64,000 bases of DNA from positions 705,501-769,500 of the forward strand of contig NZ_CP022708.1 in assembly GCF_025340265.1 (NCBI RefSeq), written 5' to 3'. Source of the DNA: Novosphingobium sp. 9. Lineage in GTDB: Bacteria; Pseudomonadota; Alphaproteobacteria; Sphingomonadales; Sphingomonadaceae. Positions 7,842-16,741 of the stretch are shown piece after piece; position 1 is the stretch's first letter; every line of letters starts with the position of its first letter. A program made the position numbers and the translations under genes. Below the pieces are notes generated by a model. The model was given only the letters and a program-made list of their open reading frames with translations, searched no databases and had not been told where the DNA came from.

Positions 7842-9932
7842 ATGCACAAGCGACCTATCCTGATTTCTGCAAGCCTGTCGTCGCTGGCGATTACTCTTGC
7901 GCTGGCTACACCGGCCGTCGCGCAGAGCGATTCAGAAACGCAGGATAAATCCACGACCAGCGACATCGTCGTCACCGCATCGACCCGCGAGCAGAGCGTC
8001 ATCGAGGCGCCTGCCTCGATCTCGGTCATCACGGCGGACCTGCTGGCCAAGCGCCCGATGGCCGATCTCACCGACGCCCTGCGCGACGTGGAGGGGATCA
8101 ACATTACCGGCAACTCGAACACGCGCGATATCTACATTCGCGGCATGCCGGGTGAGTACACGCTGCTGATGGTCGACGGCATCCGCCAGTCCACGCGCGA
8201 CACCCGCACCAACGGCACCGGTGGTTACGAGCAGAGCTTCACCCCACCCGCCGCCGCGATCGAGCGGATCGAGGTGGTGCGCGGGCCGATGTCCACGCTC
8301 TACGGTTCCGACGCGATCGGCGGCGTCATCAACATCATCACCCGCACCGTGCCCGATCACTGGGGCGGTTCGATCGGCGCCGACTATGTTCTGCAACAGC
8401 ACGGATCGAGCGGTGACTGGTGGCAGGGACAGTACTACCTCGCCGGGCCGATCGTCGGCGATACCTTGGGCCTCCAGACCTGGGGCCGCATCTATCATCG
8501 CAGCCAGGACGATATCGTTGGCGGCAATTACGGCGGGCGCGACTATAACCTGACCGCGCGGCTTGGCTGGAAGCCCGCGCCGGGGCAGGACATCGTGATC
8601 GAGGGCAACACCACCCGCGTCAAGCGCATCGCCAGCGCCGGTGATACGCTCGCTGCAACCGGCACCAGCAACTACAACGTGACCCGCCGCAACGAAGGCT
8701 CGATCCGCTGGAACGGCGATTGGGACTGGGGCACCAGCGCGCTTTCGGTGATGCGCGAGAGCAGCCATTACCGCAGCTATACCGCCGATGGCGACGGCGG
8801 GTTCACGCAAGCCGTGCGTAATCCGCGCATCACCAACACGGTCGCCAACGCGCTGTTCAACGTGCCGCTGTTGGGGACGCCGCTGGGCGACCATCATCTG
8901 GCCTTCGGCGGCCAGTACATCTGGAACCGCCTGACCGACATCAACCCCGGTCTGCGCGACAATGTGGAGCATCACTTTGCGGTGTGGCAGCGCGCGCTGT
9001 TCGTCGAGGATGAGTGGCAGCTGGCAAAGACCTTCGCGCTGACCGGCGGGCTTCGTTTCGACGATCACCAGATCTACGGCGGCCACTGGACCCCGCGCCT
9101 CTATGCGGTGTGGGACGTGCTTCCGGCGTTGACCGTCAAGGGCGGCGTTTCGACCGGCTTCCGTGCCCCGGAAGTCCGCGTGATCGCGCCGGGCTATGCC
9201 TATACCACCGGCGGTTCGGGCTGCACCTATGGCCCGACCGGAACCTGTGGCGTCATCATCAGCGATCCCAACATCAAGCCCGAGACGAGCACCAACTACG
9301 AGTTGAACGTGCTCTATCATCCTTCTCCGGCACTGTCGGTCGGCGGCACGGTGTTCCGCACCAACTTCCGCAACAAGATCGAAAGTGCGGTGGTGTACGA
9401 CGCGGATGGCAATGTCGCGCGCTGGAGCGAGGACACCAATTACGCGCTCTATTACAATTACAACGTCGGCAAGGCGCGGATGCAGGGCTTCGAGTTCACC
9501 GCGCGCTGGAAGCCGCTGGCGAACCTCTCGTTCAAGGCGGGGTATACCTATACCGATTCCAAGCAGAAGACCGGCACTTATGCAGGCTTCCCGCTGACCC
9601 AGACGCCCAAGCACATGGCCAATGCGCGCGCCGACTACGACCTGTCGAGCCGCGTATCGCTGTGGACCTCGCTGACCTATCGCGGCGACGAGGTGAACGC
9701 CGGATCGCGCGTGGGCACCAACGGCAAGCCGATCTACAGCGGCACGACGCTGGTGGGGCGCCTGTACCCTTCGTACTTCCAGGCGGATATCGGCGGCAGC
9801 TATCGCCTGCGTCAGGACGTGACGCTGAAGCTGGGCCTCTACAACATTACCGACAAGCGCCTTGATGTGGCGGACTACAACATGCAGGGCGACGGTCGCC
9901 GGATCTGGATGGGCATCAATGCGGACTTCTAA
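7842..9932 (+). CDS. TonB-dependent receptor, FepA/CirA-like (catecholate siderophore)
   Basis: A 696-residue outer-membrane receptor: signal peptide ending near AVAQS (about residue 28), a TonB box in SDIVVTASTRE, a plug domain with DIYIRGMPGEYTLLMVDG and RIEVVRGPMSTLYGSDAIGG, and a C-terminal barrel ending in the aromatic residue F (GINADF). The order 'MLVDGIRQ...TR...NG' and the overall length are those of the FepA/CirA/BfrA group. The GTG 39 bases upstream is less likely than this ATG, which follows a GGGGG stretch. The next gene, an IroE/Fes-like esterase, overlaps its 3' end by 14 bases. This supports transport of a ferric catecholate ester siderophore. Confidence 0.9.
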   Translation: MHKRPILISASLSSLAITLALATPAVAQSDSETQDKSTTSDIVVTASTREQSVIEAPASISVITADLLAKRPMADLTDALRDVEGINITGNSNTRDIYIRGMPGEYTLLMVDGIRQSTRDTRTNGTGGYEQSFTPPAAAIERIEVVRGPMSTLYGSDAIGGVINIITRTVPDHWGGSIGADYVLQQHGSSGDWWQGQYYLAGPIVGDTLGLQTWGRIYHRSQDDIVGGNYGGRDYNLTARLGWKPAPGQDIVIEGNTTRVKRIASAGDTLAATGTSNYNVTRRNEGSIRWNGDWDWGTSALSVMRESSHYRSYTADGDGGFTQAVRNPRITNTVANALFNVPLLGTPLGDHHLAFGGQYIWNRLTDINPGLRDNVEHHFAVWQRALFVEDEWQLAKTFALTGGLRFDDHQIYGGHWTPRLYAVWDVLPALTVKGGVSTGFRAPEVRVIAPGYAYTTGGSGCTYGPTGTCGVIISDPNIKPETSTNYELNVLYHPSPALSVGGTVFRTNFRNKIESAVVYDADGNVARWSEDTNYALYYNYNVGKARMQGFEFTARWKPLANLSFKAGYTYTDSKQKTGTYAGFPLTQTPKHMANARADYDLSSRVSLWTSLTYRGDEVNAGSRVGTNGKPIYSGTTLVGRLYPSYFQADIGGSYRLRQDVTLKLGLYNITDKRLDVADYNMQGDGRRIWMGINADF

Positions 9933-10866
9933 ATATCTGATCGCCAGCCTCGGCATCGCAGCGGCCCTTGCCGCCTGCGCCGCCGGGGCGCAGCCGCGCC
10001 TCACGGCACAGACCGGGCCGACCGTGGTGGAGGCGGGCTCTGCCGTCTACCGCTTCGAGCATTTCACCGTCCCCTCGCAGGACGGCAAGCGGCACTACGA
10101 TATCGAGGTGGGCATTCCCAAGCGCCCGGCGCCGCTGCGAGGCTATCCTGCCGTCTATATGCTCGATGGCGGCGCGGCGATCGAGGCCTTGAGCGAGGAT
10201 CTGCTCAAGCGCCTCGATGCAGGCGGCGATCCGCCCGTGCTCGTCACCATCGGTTATGTCGGTCAGCCACGCTTCGACGTGAAGGCGCGCGCCTATGACT
10301 ATACGCCGCCCGATCCAAGCAAGCCTGACGTCACCGACGATCAGAACAGGCCGGGCGGCGGCGCGGCGGACTTCCTCCACCTGCTCCGCAAAAGCATCAG
10401 GCCGCAGGTGGCGCGTCTGGTGCGGGTAGACCGTCACCGCCAGACGCTCTGGGGCCATTCCTATGGCGGGCTGTTCGTGGTCTATGCCGCGACCTTGCGC
10501 CATTCCGGCTTCCAGTCGTTCGCGGCGGCGGACCCGGCGCTATGGTGGAACTACGGCTCTGGCCTGCGCACGGCGCAAGCCTTCGCCGCGCATCGCCAAG
10601 GGCCGCCCCGGCACATCTCGATCATGGTCGGCACCAACGAGATGGGGCCGCGCCCCGGTAGGCCGCCGCGCGTCAATCCGATGCGAACCTCGGTCCCGCC
10701 CAATGCGGCCCGCGATCTGGCCGAGCGCCTCCGCGCCTCGGGCCAGGATGTCGGCTTCGCGCAATGTGCCGGCGCGGGGCATGGCGACATGTTCCGCATT
10801 TCGCTTGTACGAACGCTGCGGAATGTCGCTGCACATGAGGGCGCGCTCTCCTGCGACGTGGATTGA
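9919..10866 (+). CDS. alpha/beta-hydrolase esterase, probable lipoprotein (IroE/Fes-like siderophore esterase)
   Basis: A 315-residue putative esterase. The nucleophile elbow is GHSYGG with Ser181, and the catalytic histidine is probably H287 in GAGHGDM. The intervening PALWWN segment is also typical of the enterobactin/salmochelin esterase group (Fes, IroD, IroE). The N-terminus has a positive start, a hydrophobic core and the lipobox L-A-A-C at Cys20, so it is predicted to be a lipoprotein rather than a soluble periplasmic enzyme. The start codon lies inside the last codons of the receptor gene (14-base overlap), so both are translated together. Likely role: cleavage of the imported ferric siderophore in the periplasm to release iron. 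Confidence 0.8.
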   Translation: MRTSKYLIASLGIAAALAACAAGAQPRLTAQTGPTVVEAGSAVYRFEHFTVPSQDGKRHYDIEVGIPKRPAPLRGYPAVYMLDGGAAIEALSEDLLKRLDAGGDPPVLVTIGYVGQPRFDVKARAYDYTPPDPSKPDVTDDQNRPGGGAADFLHLLRKSIRPQVARLVRVDRHRQTLWGHSYGGLFVVYAATLRHSGFQSFAAADPALWWNYGSGLRTAQAFAAHRQGPPRHISIMVGTNEMGPRPGRPPRVNPMRTSVPPNAARDLAERLRASGQDVGFAQCAGAGHGDMFRISLVRTLRNVAAHEGALSCDVD

Positions 10867-10957
10867 GCTGCCACGTGATGATGCTCCTGCCGGTTCCGGT
10901 TTGACAGACAGGTTTGCGGAAACGGCAGGAGCGGACGAACAATGTCAGCAATGATTT

Positions 10958-11004
10958 GTCGCATAAATATTATCGCGAATACCTCTCAGTATCGATAATG
11001 CGAC
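10958..11004. promoter_or_regulatory. nested inverted repeats before the LysR gene
   Basis: Two interleaved perfect dyads: GTCGCAT (10958-10964) with ATGCGAC (10998-11004), and ATTATCG (10969-10975) with CGATAAT (10993-10999). They end 6 bases before the regulator's start codon, so they could act as an autoregulatory operator or as an RNA hairpin covering the translation start. No T-run follows. Confidence 0.45.
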
Positions 11005-11010
11005 GGTGTT

Positions 11011-11928
11011 ATGCATTTACCGCCCAATCTGCTGCTTGTGCTGGCCGTTGTGCTGCAGACCCGCAATGTCGGGACGGCGGCGCTGAAGCTGGGTATGAGC
11101 CAGCCCAGCGTCAGCCGGGCATTGTCCCGGTTGCGCGAGGCTCTGGGCGATCCGCTGCTGGTTCGTTCGGGCACCAGCATGGCGCGCACCCGGCGGGGTG
11201 ATGAACTGGTCGAACGACTGTCCGAATGGATGGTCAGCACATCGACGCTGCTTGCCGAACCGGCGTTCGACCCCGCGCGGGCACAGCGCCGTTTCCGTAT
11301 CGCTTCGACAGACTTCGGGGTGATGGCGGTCCTGATCCCCGCCATGGCCCGGCTGCGGGATGAGGCGCCGGGCATCGCCATCGATGTCGTCCCGCTCAGT
11401 CACGCCGCGCATCGGGGGCTGGCCAACGGTGAGATCGATCTGGCGATTTCGGGCCTGGATCACGACCCTGCCCAATTGCATGCCCTGCCGTTGTTCGAGG
11501 ACCGTTTCGTCTGCGTGACGCGAAAGGACCATCCGTTGGCAGGTCCGCAGGCGGGTGCGGTGTTGCTGGAGGAACTGTTCGCGTATCCCCATCTCGCGCT
11601 GACCGTCAGCGAAGCTGCGTTCGATCGGGTGGAGCGGCGATTTGCGGGCATGGCTGAACTGCGCCGCGTTGCGGCGAGTATTCCCTATTTCGGCCAGGCG
11701 GCGGGGCTTCTCCGGGCCGCGGACCTGGTGATGGTCGTTCCTTCGCGTCTGTTGATGGAAAGCGTGATGGCCGATGACCTTGTGACAAGACCGGCGCCCG
11801 ACGCGATGGGAGAGCTTGCGTACCGGGTGCTGTGGCACGAGCGCAGTCTGCGCGATTCAGGTTCGCGCTGGCTACGCGAGCTTCTGGCCGCGCAATGTGC
11901 CGCCCCGCCGATCCCGATCGCTGCGTGA
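11011..11928 (+). CDS. LysR-family transcriptional regulator
   Basis: A 305-residue protein with an N-terminal winged helix-turn-helix (GTAALKLGMSQPSVSRALSR, residues 21-40, then LREALGDPLLVRS) and a periplasmic-binding-protein-like effector domain from about residue 90 (RRFRIASTDFGVMAVLIPAM). The helix resembles the NodD/SyrM-like subgroup in which the second half reads DPLLVRSG. It lies downstream of the siderophore esterase in the same direction, but 144 bases with a nested palindrome separate them, so it probably has its own promoter. Its target genes cannot be named from the window. The adjacent receptor-esterase pair or the downstream rSAM genes are candidates. Confidence 0.88.
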   Translation: MHLPPNLLLVLAVVLQTRNVGTAALKLGMSQPSVSRALSRLREALGDPLLVRSGTSMARTRRGDELVERLSEWMVSTSTLLAEPAFDPARAQRRFRIASTDFGVMAVLIPAMARLRDEAPGIAIDVVPLSHAAHRGLANGEIDLAISGLDHDPAQLHALPLFEDRFVCVTRKDHPLAGPQAGAVLLEELFAYPHLALTVSEAAFDRVERRFAGMAELRRVAASIPYFGQAAGLLRAADLVMVVPSRLLMESVMADDLVTRPAPDAMGELAYRVLWHERSLRDSGSRWLRELLAAQCAAPPIPIAA

Positions 11929-11995
11929 CCGCTGCCGTTTTCCGGCCCAGCCATGCTGACTTGCAGTGCCATGAATTGGAACATATGAAGAACAT

Positions 11996-13234
11996 ATGTC
12001 TCGTGACGACCTGCTTGACCGACTCGCAATCCTGGCGGACGCCGCCAAGTACGATGCCTCCTGCGCTTCTTCGGGCACCGCTCGCCGCGACAGTCGCGAT
12101 GGCAAAGGGCTGGGTTCCACGGAAGGAATGGGTATCTGCCATGCCTATGCGCCCGATGGCCGCTGCATTTCGCTGCTGAAGGTTCTGCTGACCAACCACT
12201 GCGTGTTCGATTGTCATTACTGCATTAACCGCAAGAGTTCGAACGTCAGGCGCGCGCGTTTCACGCCGGCAGAAGTGGTGGATCTGACGCTGCGCTTCTA
12301 TCGTCGCAACTACATCGAGGGCCTGTTTCTGTCCTCGGGCATCGTCAAATCGTCCAATCACACGATGGAACAGATTGTCGAGGTCGCCCGGACCCTGCGC
12401 ACCGTGCATGATTTTCGCGGATACATTCATCTCAAGACCATACCGGAGGCCGATCCGGACTTGATCGCCGAAGCCGGACGCTGGGCCGACCGGGTTTCGA
12501 TCAATGTCGAACTGCCGACGGAAGCCGGGCTTGCGCGTCTGGCGCCTGACAAGAAGGCACCGCAGATCGAAGGCGCGATGAAGGGGGTCTCGCAGGCCAT
12601 CGTCGAGGCGAAGGACAGCCTGCGCCGGTTCCGCCATGCGCCTGCCTTCGCGCCGGCGGGGCAGTCCACACAGATGATCGTCGGGGCCGACGGCGCCAGC
12701 GATGTGCAGATCGTGTCGCGCGCTTCCTCGCTCTATGACCGCTTCGGTCTGCGCCGCGTCTATTATTCGGCGTTCAGCCCGATCCCCGATGCCAGCGCGG
12801 TACTGCCGCTCCAGCGTCCGCCCCTGTTGCGCGAGCACCGGCTGTACCAGTCCGACTGGTTGATCCGCTTCTACGGCTTTACGCCGGAGGAGGTGGGCAG
12901 CGCCGCCGATCCCGGCGGGATGCTGCCTCTCGATATCGACCCCAAGCTGGCGTGGGCACTGCGGTTTCGCGAACGCTTTCCGGTCGATCTCAACCGTGCC
13001 CCGCGCGAGGATATGCTGCGGGTGCCGGGGCTGGGGACCAAGGCAGTGGATGCGCTGATCGTCCTGCGACGCCAGCGCCAGATACGGCTGGAGGATGTAA
13101 GGCGGCTGGCGGGCGGCTGGCGCAAGCTGCGCCCTTTCGTCGTCACGCTGGACTGGCGACCGGTAACGTTGACGGATCGCGACGACTTGCGCGCGCGCCT
13201 CGCGCCGCCCCGGCAGATGGAACTGTTCGGGTGA
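11996..13234 (+). CDS. putative DNA modification/repair radical SAM protein
   Basis: A 412-residue radical SAM enzyme. The [4Fe-4S] cluster motif is C69-x3-C73-x2-C76 (CVFDCHYC), followed by NRKSSN. The C-terminal part has a helix-hairpin-helix (VPGLGTKAVDALIVL) expected to bind DNA. This layout fits the radical SAM family known only for occurring next to uracil-DNA-glycosylase-like proteins (TIGR03916 type). Its stop overlaps the start of the DUF4130-UdgX gene (GTGA), so the two are made together. The reaction is unknown. A radical-based repair or base-modification step coupled to uracil recognition is the usual proposal. Two CATATG palindromes lie at the start codon. Confidence 0.88.
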   Translation: MSRDDLLDRLAILADAAKYDASCASSGTARRDSRDGKGLGSTEGMGICHAYAPDGRCISLLKVLLTNHCVFDCHYCINRKSSNVRRARFTPAEVVDLTLRFYRRNYIEGLFLSSGIVKSSNHTMEQIVEVARTLRTVHDFRGYIHLKTIPEADPDLIAEAGRWADRVSINVELPTEAGLARLAPDKKAPQIEGAMKGVSQAIVEAKDSLRRFRHAPAFAPAGQSTQMIVGADGASDVQIVSRASSLYDRFGLRRVYYSAFSPIPDASAVLPLQRPPLLREHRLYQSDWLIRFYGFTPEEVGSAADPGGMLPLDIDPKLAWALRFRERFPVDLNRAPREDMLRVPGLGTKAVDALIVLRRQRQIRLEDVRRLAGGWRKLRPFVVTLDWRPVTLTDRDDLRARLAPPRQMELFG

Positions 13235-14637
13235 TCGCGATCGAACTGGCGGCACCGGACGATTTCGAGACCTGGCGAGTCACCGCCCGACGACTGGCCG
13301 AAGCGCGTATCGCGCCGGATCGGATCGCCTGGCGTCTGTCCGGGACGAACGGGGATCTGTTCGCGCAGATGCAGGAAGGTCTGCATGAGGTCCGCGCTCT
13401 ACGATCGGTGCGGGCAAGCCGTCTGTTTATCGAGATGGCGCAGAGCGCAATCCTCCATGTCGACCCTGCACGCTTCGATCTGCTCTATCGCCTGCTCTGG
13501 CGTTTGCAGGATGAGCCACGATTGATCGACGATGCCGCCGATCCACAGGTCGCAAGAGCGCTCGGACTGGCACGGCAGGTGCGCCGGGAAATCCACAAGA
13601 TGCGCGCATTCGTGCGGTTCAGGACGCTTCGCGAAGAGGATGGCGAAGACCGTTATGTCGCCTGGTTCGAGCCGGAGCACTATGTGGAGCGGGCAAACCT
13701 TGCCTTTTTCGCGGGGCGCTTTGCCAGCCAGCGCTGGTCGATCCTGACCCCCCGCCTGTCGCTGCACTGGAATGGCCATGCGCTCCATGAAGGGCCCGGC
13801 GCGACCCGGAACGATGCCCCATCAGAAGACGCTACCGAGGATCTGTGGCTCGGCTACTACCGCTCTATCTTCAATCCGGCGCGGCTCAAGATCGGCACCA
13901 TGCTGCGGGAGATGCCGCGCCGATATTGGAAAAATATGCCCGAAGCGCGCGAGATCGGGCAGATGATTGCTGGGGCGCAGGCTCGCGAGGCAGCGATGAT
14001 CGATGCCGGGAGCAGCCGGTTCGACACTCTGCGCCTGCCCGACAGTCTGGATGCCGTGGCAACGGGCATTGCGGCCTGTCGGCGCTGTGCCATCGGCTGC
14101 AACGGAACGCGCGCGGTAATGGGCGAAGGGCCACCGGAGGCATCGCTGATGATTGTGGGCGAACAGCCCGGCGATACCGAAGAGGCGTCTGGTCGGGCTT
14201 TCGTGGGGCCAGCCGGGCAGGTGCTGGACCAGATGCTTGCAGCGGCCGGGATCGCTCGCTCGCAGGCCTATGTAACCAATGCGGTCAAGCACTTCAAGTT
14301 CACGCCGCAGCCCCACGGCAAGCGCCGGTTGCACCAGAACCCGACAGCGGGCGAGATCGATACATGCCGCTGGTGGCTCGATGCGGAGCGCACGCTGGTG
14401 CGCCCACGCGTGATTCTGCCGCTCGGAGCGTCCGCCGGACGCGCGCTTACGGGGCGAACGCCCAGCGTTGCACGGGAGCGAGGCGGGGCTTCAACCCTGC
14501 CTGACGGCAGCGTGCTGTGGCAGACGATCCATCCCAGCTATCTGTTGCGTCTCGATGGTGAGGCAGGCCGACGCGAGGAGACGAAATTCGCCGACGATCT
14601 GACGGGACTTGCAGGCCTTCTGGAACAGATTGCCTGA
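13231..14637 (+). CDS. DUF4130 - UdgX fusion, uracil-DNA-binding protein
   Basis: A 468-residue two-domain protein. Residues 1-240 match the 'probable DNA metabolism' domain DUF4130 (TIGR03915), with WFEPEHYVERANLAFFAGRF and the DPARLKIG-like end. Residues about 265-468 are a family 4-like uracil-DNA glycosylase domain with four possible cluster cysteines starting at ACRRCAIGC. Motif A is GEQPGD (310-315) and motif B is HPSYLLR (434-440). The insertion KRRLHQ (364-369) is the signature of UdgX, in which the histidine (here H368) attaches covalently to the abasic sugar after uracil excision. GTG is chosen as start because it overlaps the rSAM stop (GTGA). The longer open frame upstream is a shadow of that gene. 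Confidence 0.9.
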   Translation: MIAIELAAPDDFETWRVTARRLAEARIAPDRIAWRLSGTNGDLFAQMQEGLHEVRALRSVRASRLFIEMAQSAILHVDPARFDLLYRLLWRLQDEPRLIDDAADPQVARALGLARQVRREIHKMRAFVRFRTLREEDGEDRYVAWFEPEHYVERANLAFFAGRFASQRWSILTPRLSLHWNGHALHEGPGATRNDAPSEDATEDLWLGYYRSIFNPARLKIGTMLREMPRRYWKNMPEAREIGQMIAGAQAREAAMIDAGSSRFDTLRLPDSLDAVATGIAACRRCAIGCNGTRAVMGEGPPEASLMIVGEQPGDTEEASGRAFVGPAGQVLDQMLAAAGIARSQAYVTNAVKHFKFTPQPHGKRRLHQNPTAGEIDTCRWWLDAERTLVRPRVILPLGASAGRALTGRTPSVARERGGASTLPDGSVLWQTIHPSYLLRLDGEAGRREETKFADDLTGLAGLLEQIA

Positions 14638-14654
14638 TGCGCTGGTGCCTTTTG

Positions 14655-15104
14655 TCAGGCTGCTGAGGTATCGTCTTTGGCTGCCGTAAAGCGCTTGCGC
14701 AGAAAGTAACGGCGCTGGCCGACGGGATGATCCTCCAGCGTGCCGAACACGTCGAAACCCAGTTTTTCGTAAAAAGCGCGCGCCTGAAATTCATACGTAT
14801 CGAGCCAGAGCCCGATGCAGCCGTGTTCGCGGGCAATCCGCTCGGCCTCGACAATCAGTTTCGAGCCATAACCGCCGCCACGCAGGGCTTCGGGCACGGC
14901 CAGCAGTTCGACGAAGAGCCAGTCGTAGGAGCACTTGCCCCACAATCCGCCGACATGGTTGCCATGTTCGTCGGTCAATAAAATGGCAACCGGGCGAAGC
15001 CGTGGATCGCCGCCGTGTGCCAGATTGTAGGACCGCAACGGCGCGAGCACAGCGTCGCGCTCGGCATCACCGGGGGTCTCGGGAATTGTCAGGCTGATCG
15101 TCAT
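14655..15104 (-). CDS. GNAT family N-acetyltransferase
   Basis: A 149-residue acetyltransferase. The acetyl-CoA-binding loop is Q/R-x-x-G-x-G/A-like, here ALRGGGYGSKLI (about residues 74-85), after the beta-4 strand FVELLAVPE. FYEKLGF near residue 113 and the RYFLRKRF C-terminus complete the fold. It is convergent with the UdgX gene and separated by only 17 bases. The substrate cannot be inferred. Small GNATs of this type often act on antibiotics, amino acids or ribosomal proteins. Confidence 0.82.
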   Translation of the reverse strand: MTISLTIPETPGDAERDAVLAPLRSYNLAHGGDPRLRPVAILLTDEHGNHVGGLWGKCSYDWLFVELLAVPEALRGGGYGSKLIVEAERIAREHGCIGLWLDTYEFQARAFYEKLGFDVFGTLEDHPVGQRRYFLRKRFTAAKDDTSAA

Positions 15105-15272
15105 CGGAGCAGGACTTAGCGGGTGAAAGGGCAGGGGTTCAATCGCTTCGATCAGGAGGCTTGCAAGAGCTCTGAATGCAAAGATTGCAACTGCACCTTA
15201 AAGACGGATGTGGGGGCGGGCAAATTGCTCTAAAGGGCTACGATTCGTAATTTTCGATAAGGGTATGGTTCA

Positions 15273-16604
15273 GTGACGGCAATCAGCGCAGGTTCGGCAG
15301 GAGCGGAACCGGCGAACCGGGGCGGCGGCGAATATCGCCGCAACGCAAAGATTCTCACCGCCAGTCTGGTGGGCACGGCGGTCGAGTTCTACGACTTCTA
15401 TGTCTACGCGACGGCGGCAGCGCTCGTGTTCGGGCCGCTGTTCTTTCCGGTGGATTCGCCGTCTGCCCAGCAGCTTGCAGCTTATGCCAGCTTTGGCGTC
15501 GCATTCCTTGCGCGCCCGCTTGGCGCCACGCTGTTCGGGCATTTCGGCGACCGCGTAGGACGCAAGTCCACGCTGGTTGCCTCGCTGCTGCTGATGGGCG
15601 GCGCGACCGTGCTGATCGGCGTGCTGCCGACATATGCCTCCGCTGGATGGCTGGCCCCGTTCCTGCTGTGCCTGATGCGCTTCTCGCAAGGCCTGGGGCT
15701 CGGCGGTGAGTGGGGCGGCGCGGCGCTGCTGGCGGTCGAAAGCGCGCCGCCGGGCTGGCGGGCGCGCTTCGGGATGTTCCCGCAGCTTGGCGCACCGGTG
15801 GGTTTCCTCGCCGCCAATGGCCTGTTCCTCGTGCTGGGCAGCTTGCTGGGCAAGGACCAGTTCGTGGCCTGGGGCTGGCGCATTCCCTTCCTGCTCAGTT
15901 CGGTGCTGGTGGGGCTTGGCCTGTGGATCCGCTTCCGTCTGGTCGATACGCCGGGCCTTGCCCGGATCGAAGCCGAAGAACATTCGCGCGGCATCCCGAT
16001 CTTCGAGCTGTTCCGCACGCACCTGCGTGAGACGCTGGCCGGCACCTGCGCCGTGATCGTGTGCTTTGCGATCTACTACCTCACCACGGCTTTCGCGCTG
16101 GGCTATGGCACCAAGACGCTGGGGATCGGCCAGCAGGCCTTCCTGGGCGTGCAGCTTTTTGCGATCCTGTTCATGGCGGTGGGTATCGTGCTGGCAGGCT
16201 ATGCGGCGGACCGCTGGAGTTCGCGCGCGGTGCTGATCGGCGGCAGCGCCGGATCGGTGATCGTCGGCCTGCTGATGGGCCCGATGTTCGCGACCAGTTC
16301 GCTGACCGTGATCGCGGTGTTCCTGTCGCTGGGGCTTTTCGTGATGGGTTTCGTCTACGGACCGCTGGCCTCGTTGCTGCCGCAACTGTTCGGCGCACGG
16401 GTGCGCTACACCGGCTCGTCGATCGCGTTCAATGTCGGTGGCATCCTCGGCGGCGGCTTCGCGCCGGCGATCGCGCAAAGCCTCGTGTCGCGAGGCGGCG
16501 TGCTCTATGTCGGCATGTACATCTGCCTTGCCGCCGTGCTCAGCCTGATCGGCCTGATCAGCGTCTCGCGTCACACCGAGGCGCGCTTCAGCGCAGCTGC
16601 TTAG
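15273..16604 (+). CDS. MFS transporter, metabolite:H+ symporter (MHS) family
   Basis: A 443-residue inner-membrane protein with 12 predicted helices. Marks of the MHS family (ProP, KgtP, ShiA) are GTAVEFYDFYVYATAAAL at the first helix, the loop 2-3 motif GHFGDRVGRK (about residue 90), and the LMRFSQGLGLGGEWGGAAL helix. The substrate is probably a small carboxylate, betaine or similar compound taken up with protons, but neighbouring genes do not narrow it. The start is a GTG 8 bases after a short GGGTATGG stretch. No better start fits the family N-terminus. It converges on the PL7 lyase. Confidence 0.85.
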   Translation: MTAISAGSAGAEPANRGGGEYRRNAKILTASLVGTAVEFYDFYVYATAAALVFGPLFFPVDSPSAQQLAAYASFGVAFLARPLGATLFGHFGDRVGRKSTLVASLLLMGGATVLIGVLPTYASAGWLAPFLLCLMRFSQGLGLGGEWGGAALLAVESAPPGWRARFGMFPQLGAPVGFLAANGLFLVLGSLLGKDQFVAWGWRIPFLLSSVLVGLGLWIRFRLVDTPGLARIEAEEHSRGIPIFELFRTHLRETLAGTCAVIVCFAIYYLTTAFALGYGTKTLGIGQQAFLGVQLFAILFMAVGIVLAGYAADRWSSRAVLIGGSAGSVIVGLLMGPMFATSSLTVIAVFLSLGLFVMGFVYGPLASLLPQLFGARVRYTGSSIAFNVGGILGGGFAPAIAQSLVSRGGVLYVGMYICLAAVLSLIGLISVSRHTEARFSAAA

Positions 16605-16621
16605 GGCGGTTTTCGGAGCAA

Positions 16622-16699
16622 CAGGTGATTTCACCTGATGGAATAGCTCCAGAGCGTCCACGAAACTGGCGGTCTTGGGTGAGGGCGCGCTCTCACCCA
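16622..16699. terminator. two adjacent hairpins between convergent genes
   Basis: First hairpin: CAGGTGA-TT-TCACCTG (16622-16637), itself framed by an outer pair GGAGC/GCTCC. Second: TGGGTGAG, 8-base loop, CTCACCCA (16676-16699). They fill the gap between the stop codons of the transporter and the lyase. Neither has a T-run. They may be terminators or a REP-like extragenic element. Confidence 0.45.
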
Positions 16700-16741
16700 C
16701 CAAGGCCAGACTCCAGCAGGCCCGCCGAAGCTCAGGGAAGC

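Noticed and set aside
7932..10004. 690-residue open frame antisense to the catecholate receptor
   Set aside because: Arg/His/Val-rich antisense shadow typical of GC-rich receptor genes. The sense frame has all TonB receptor motifs.
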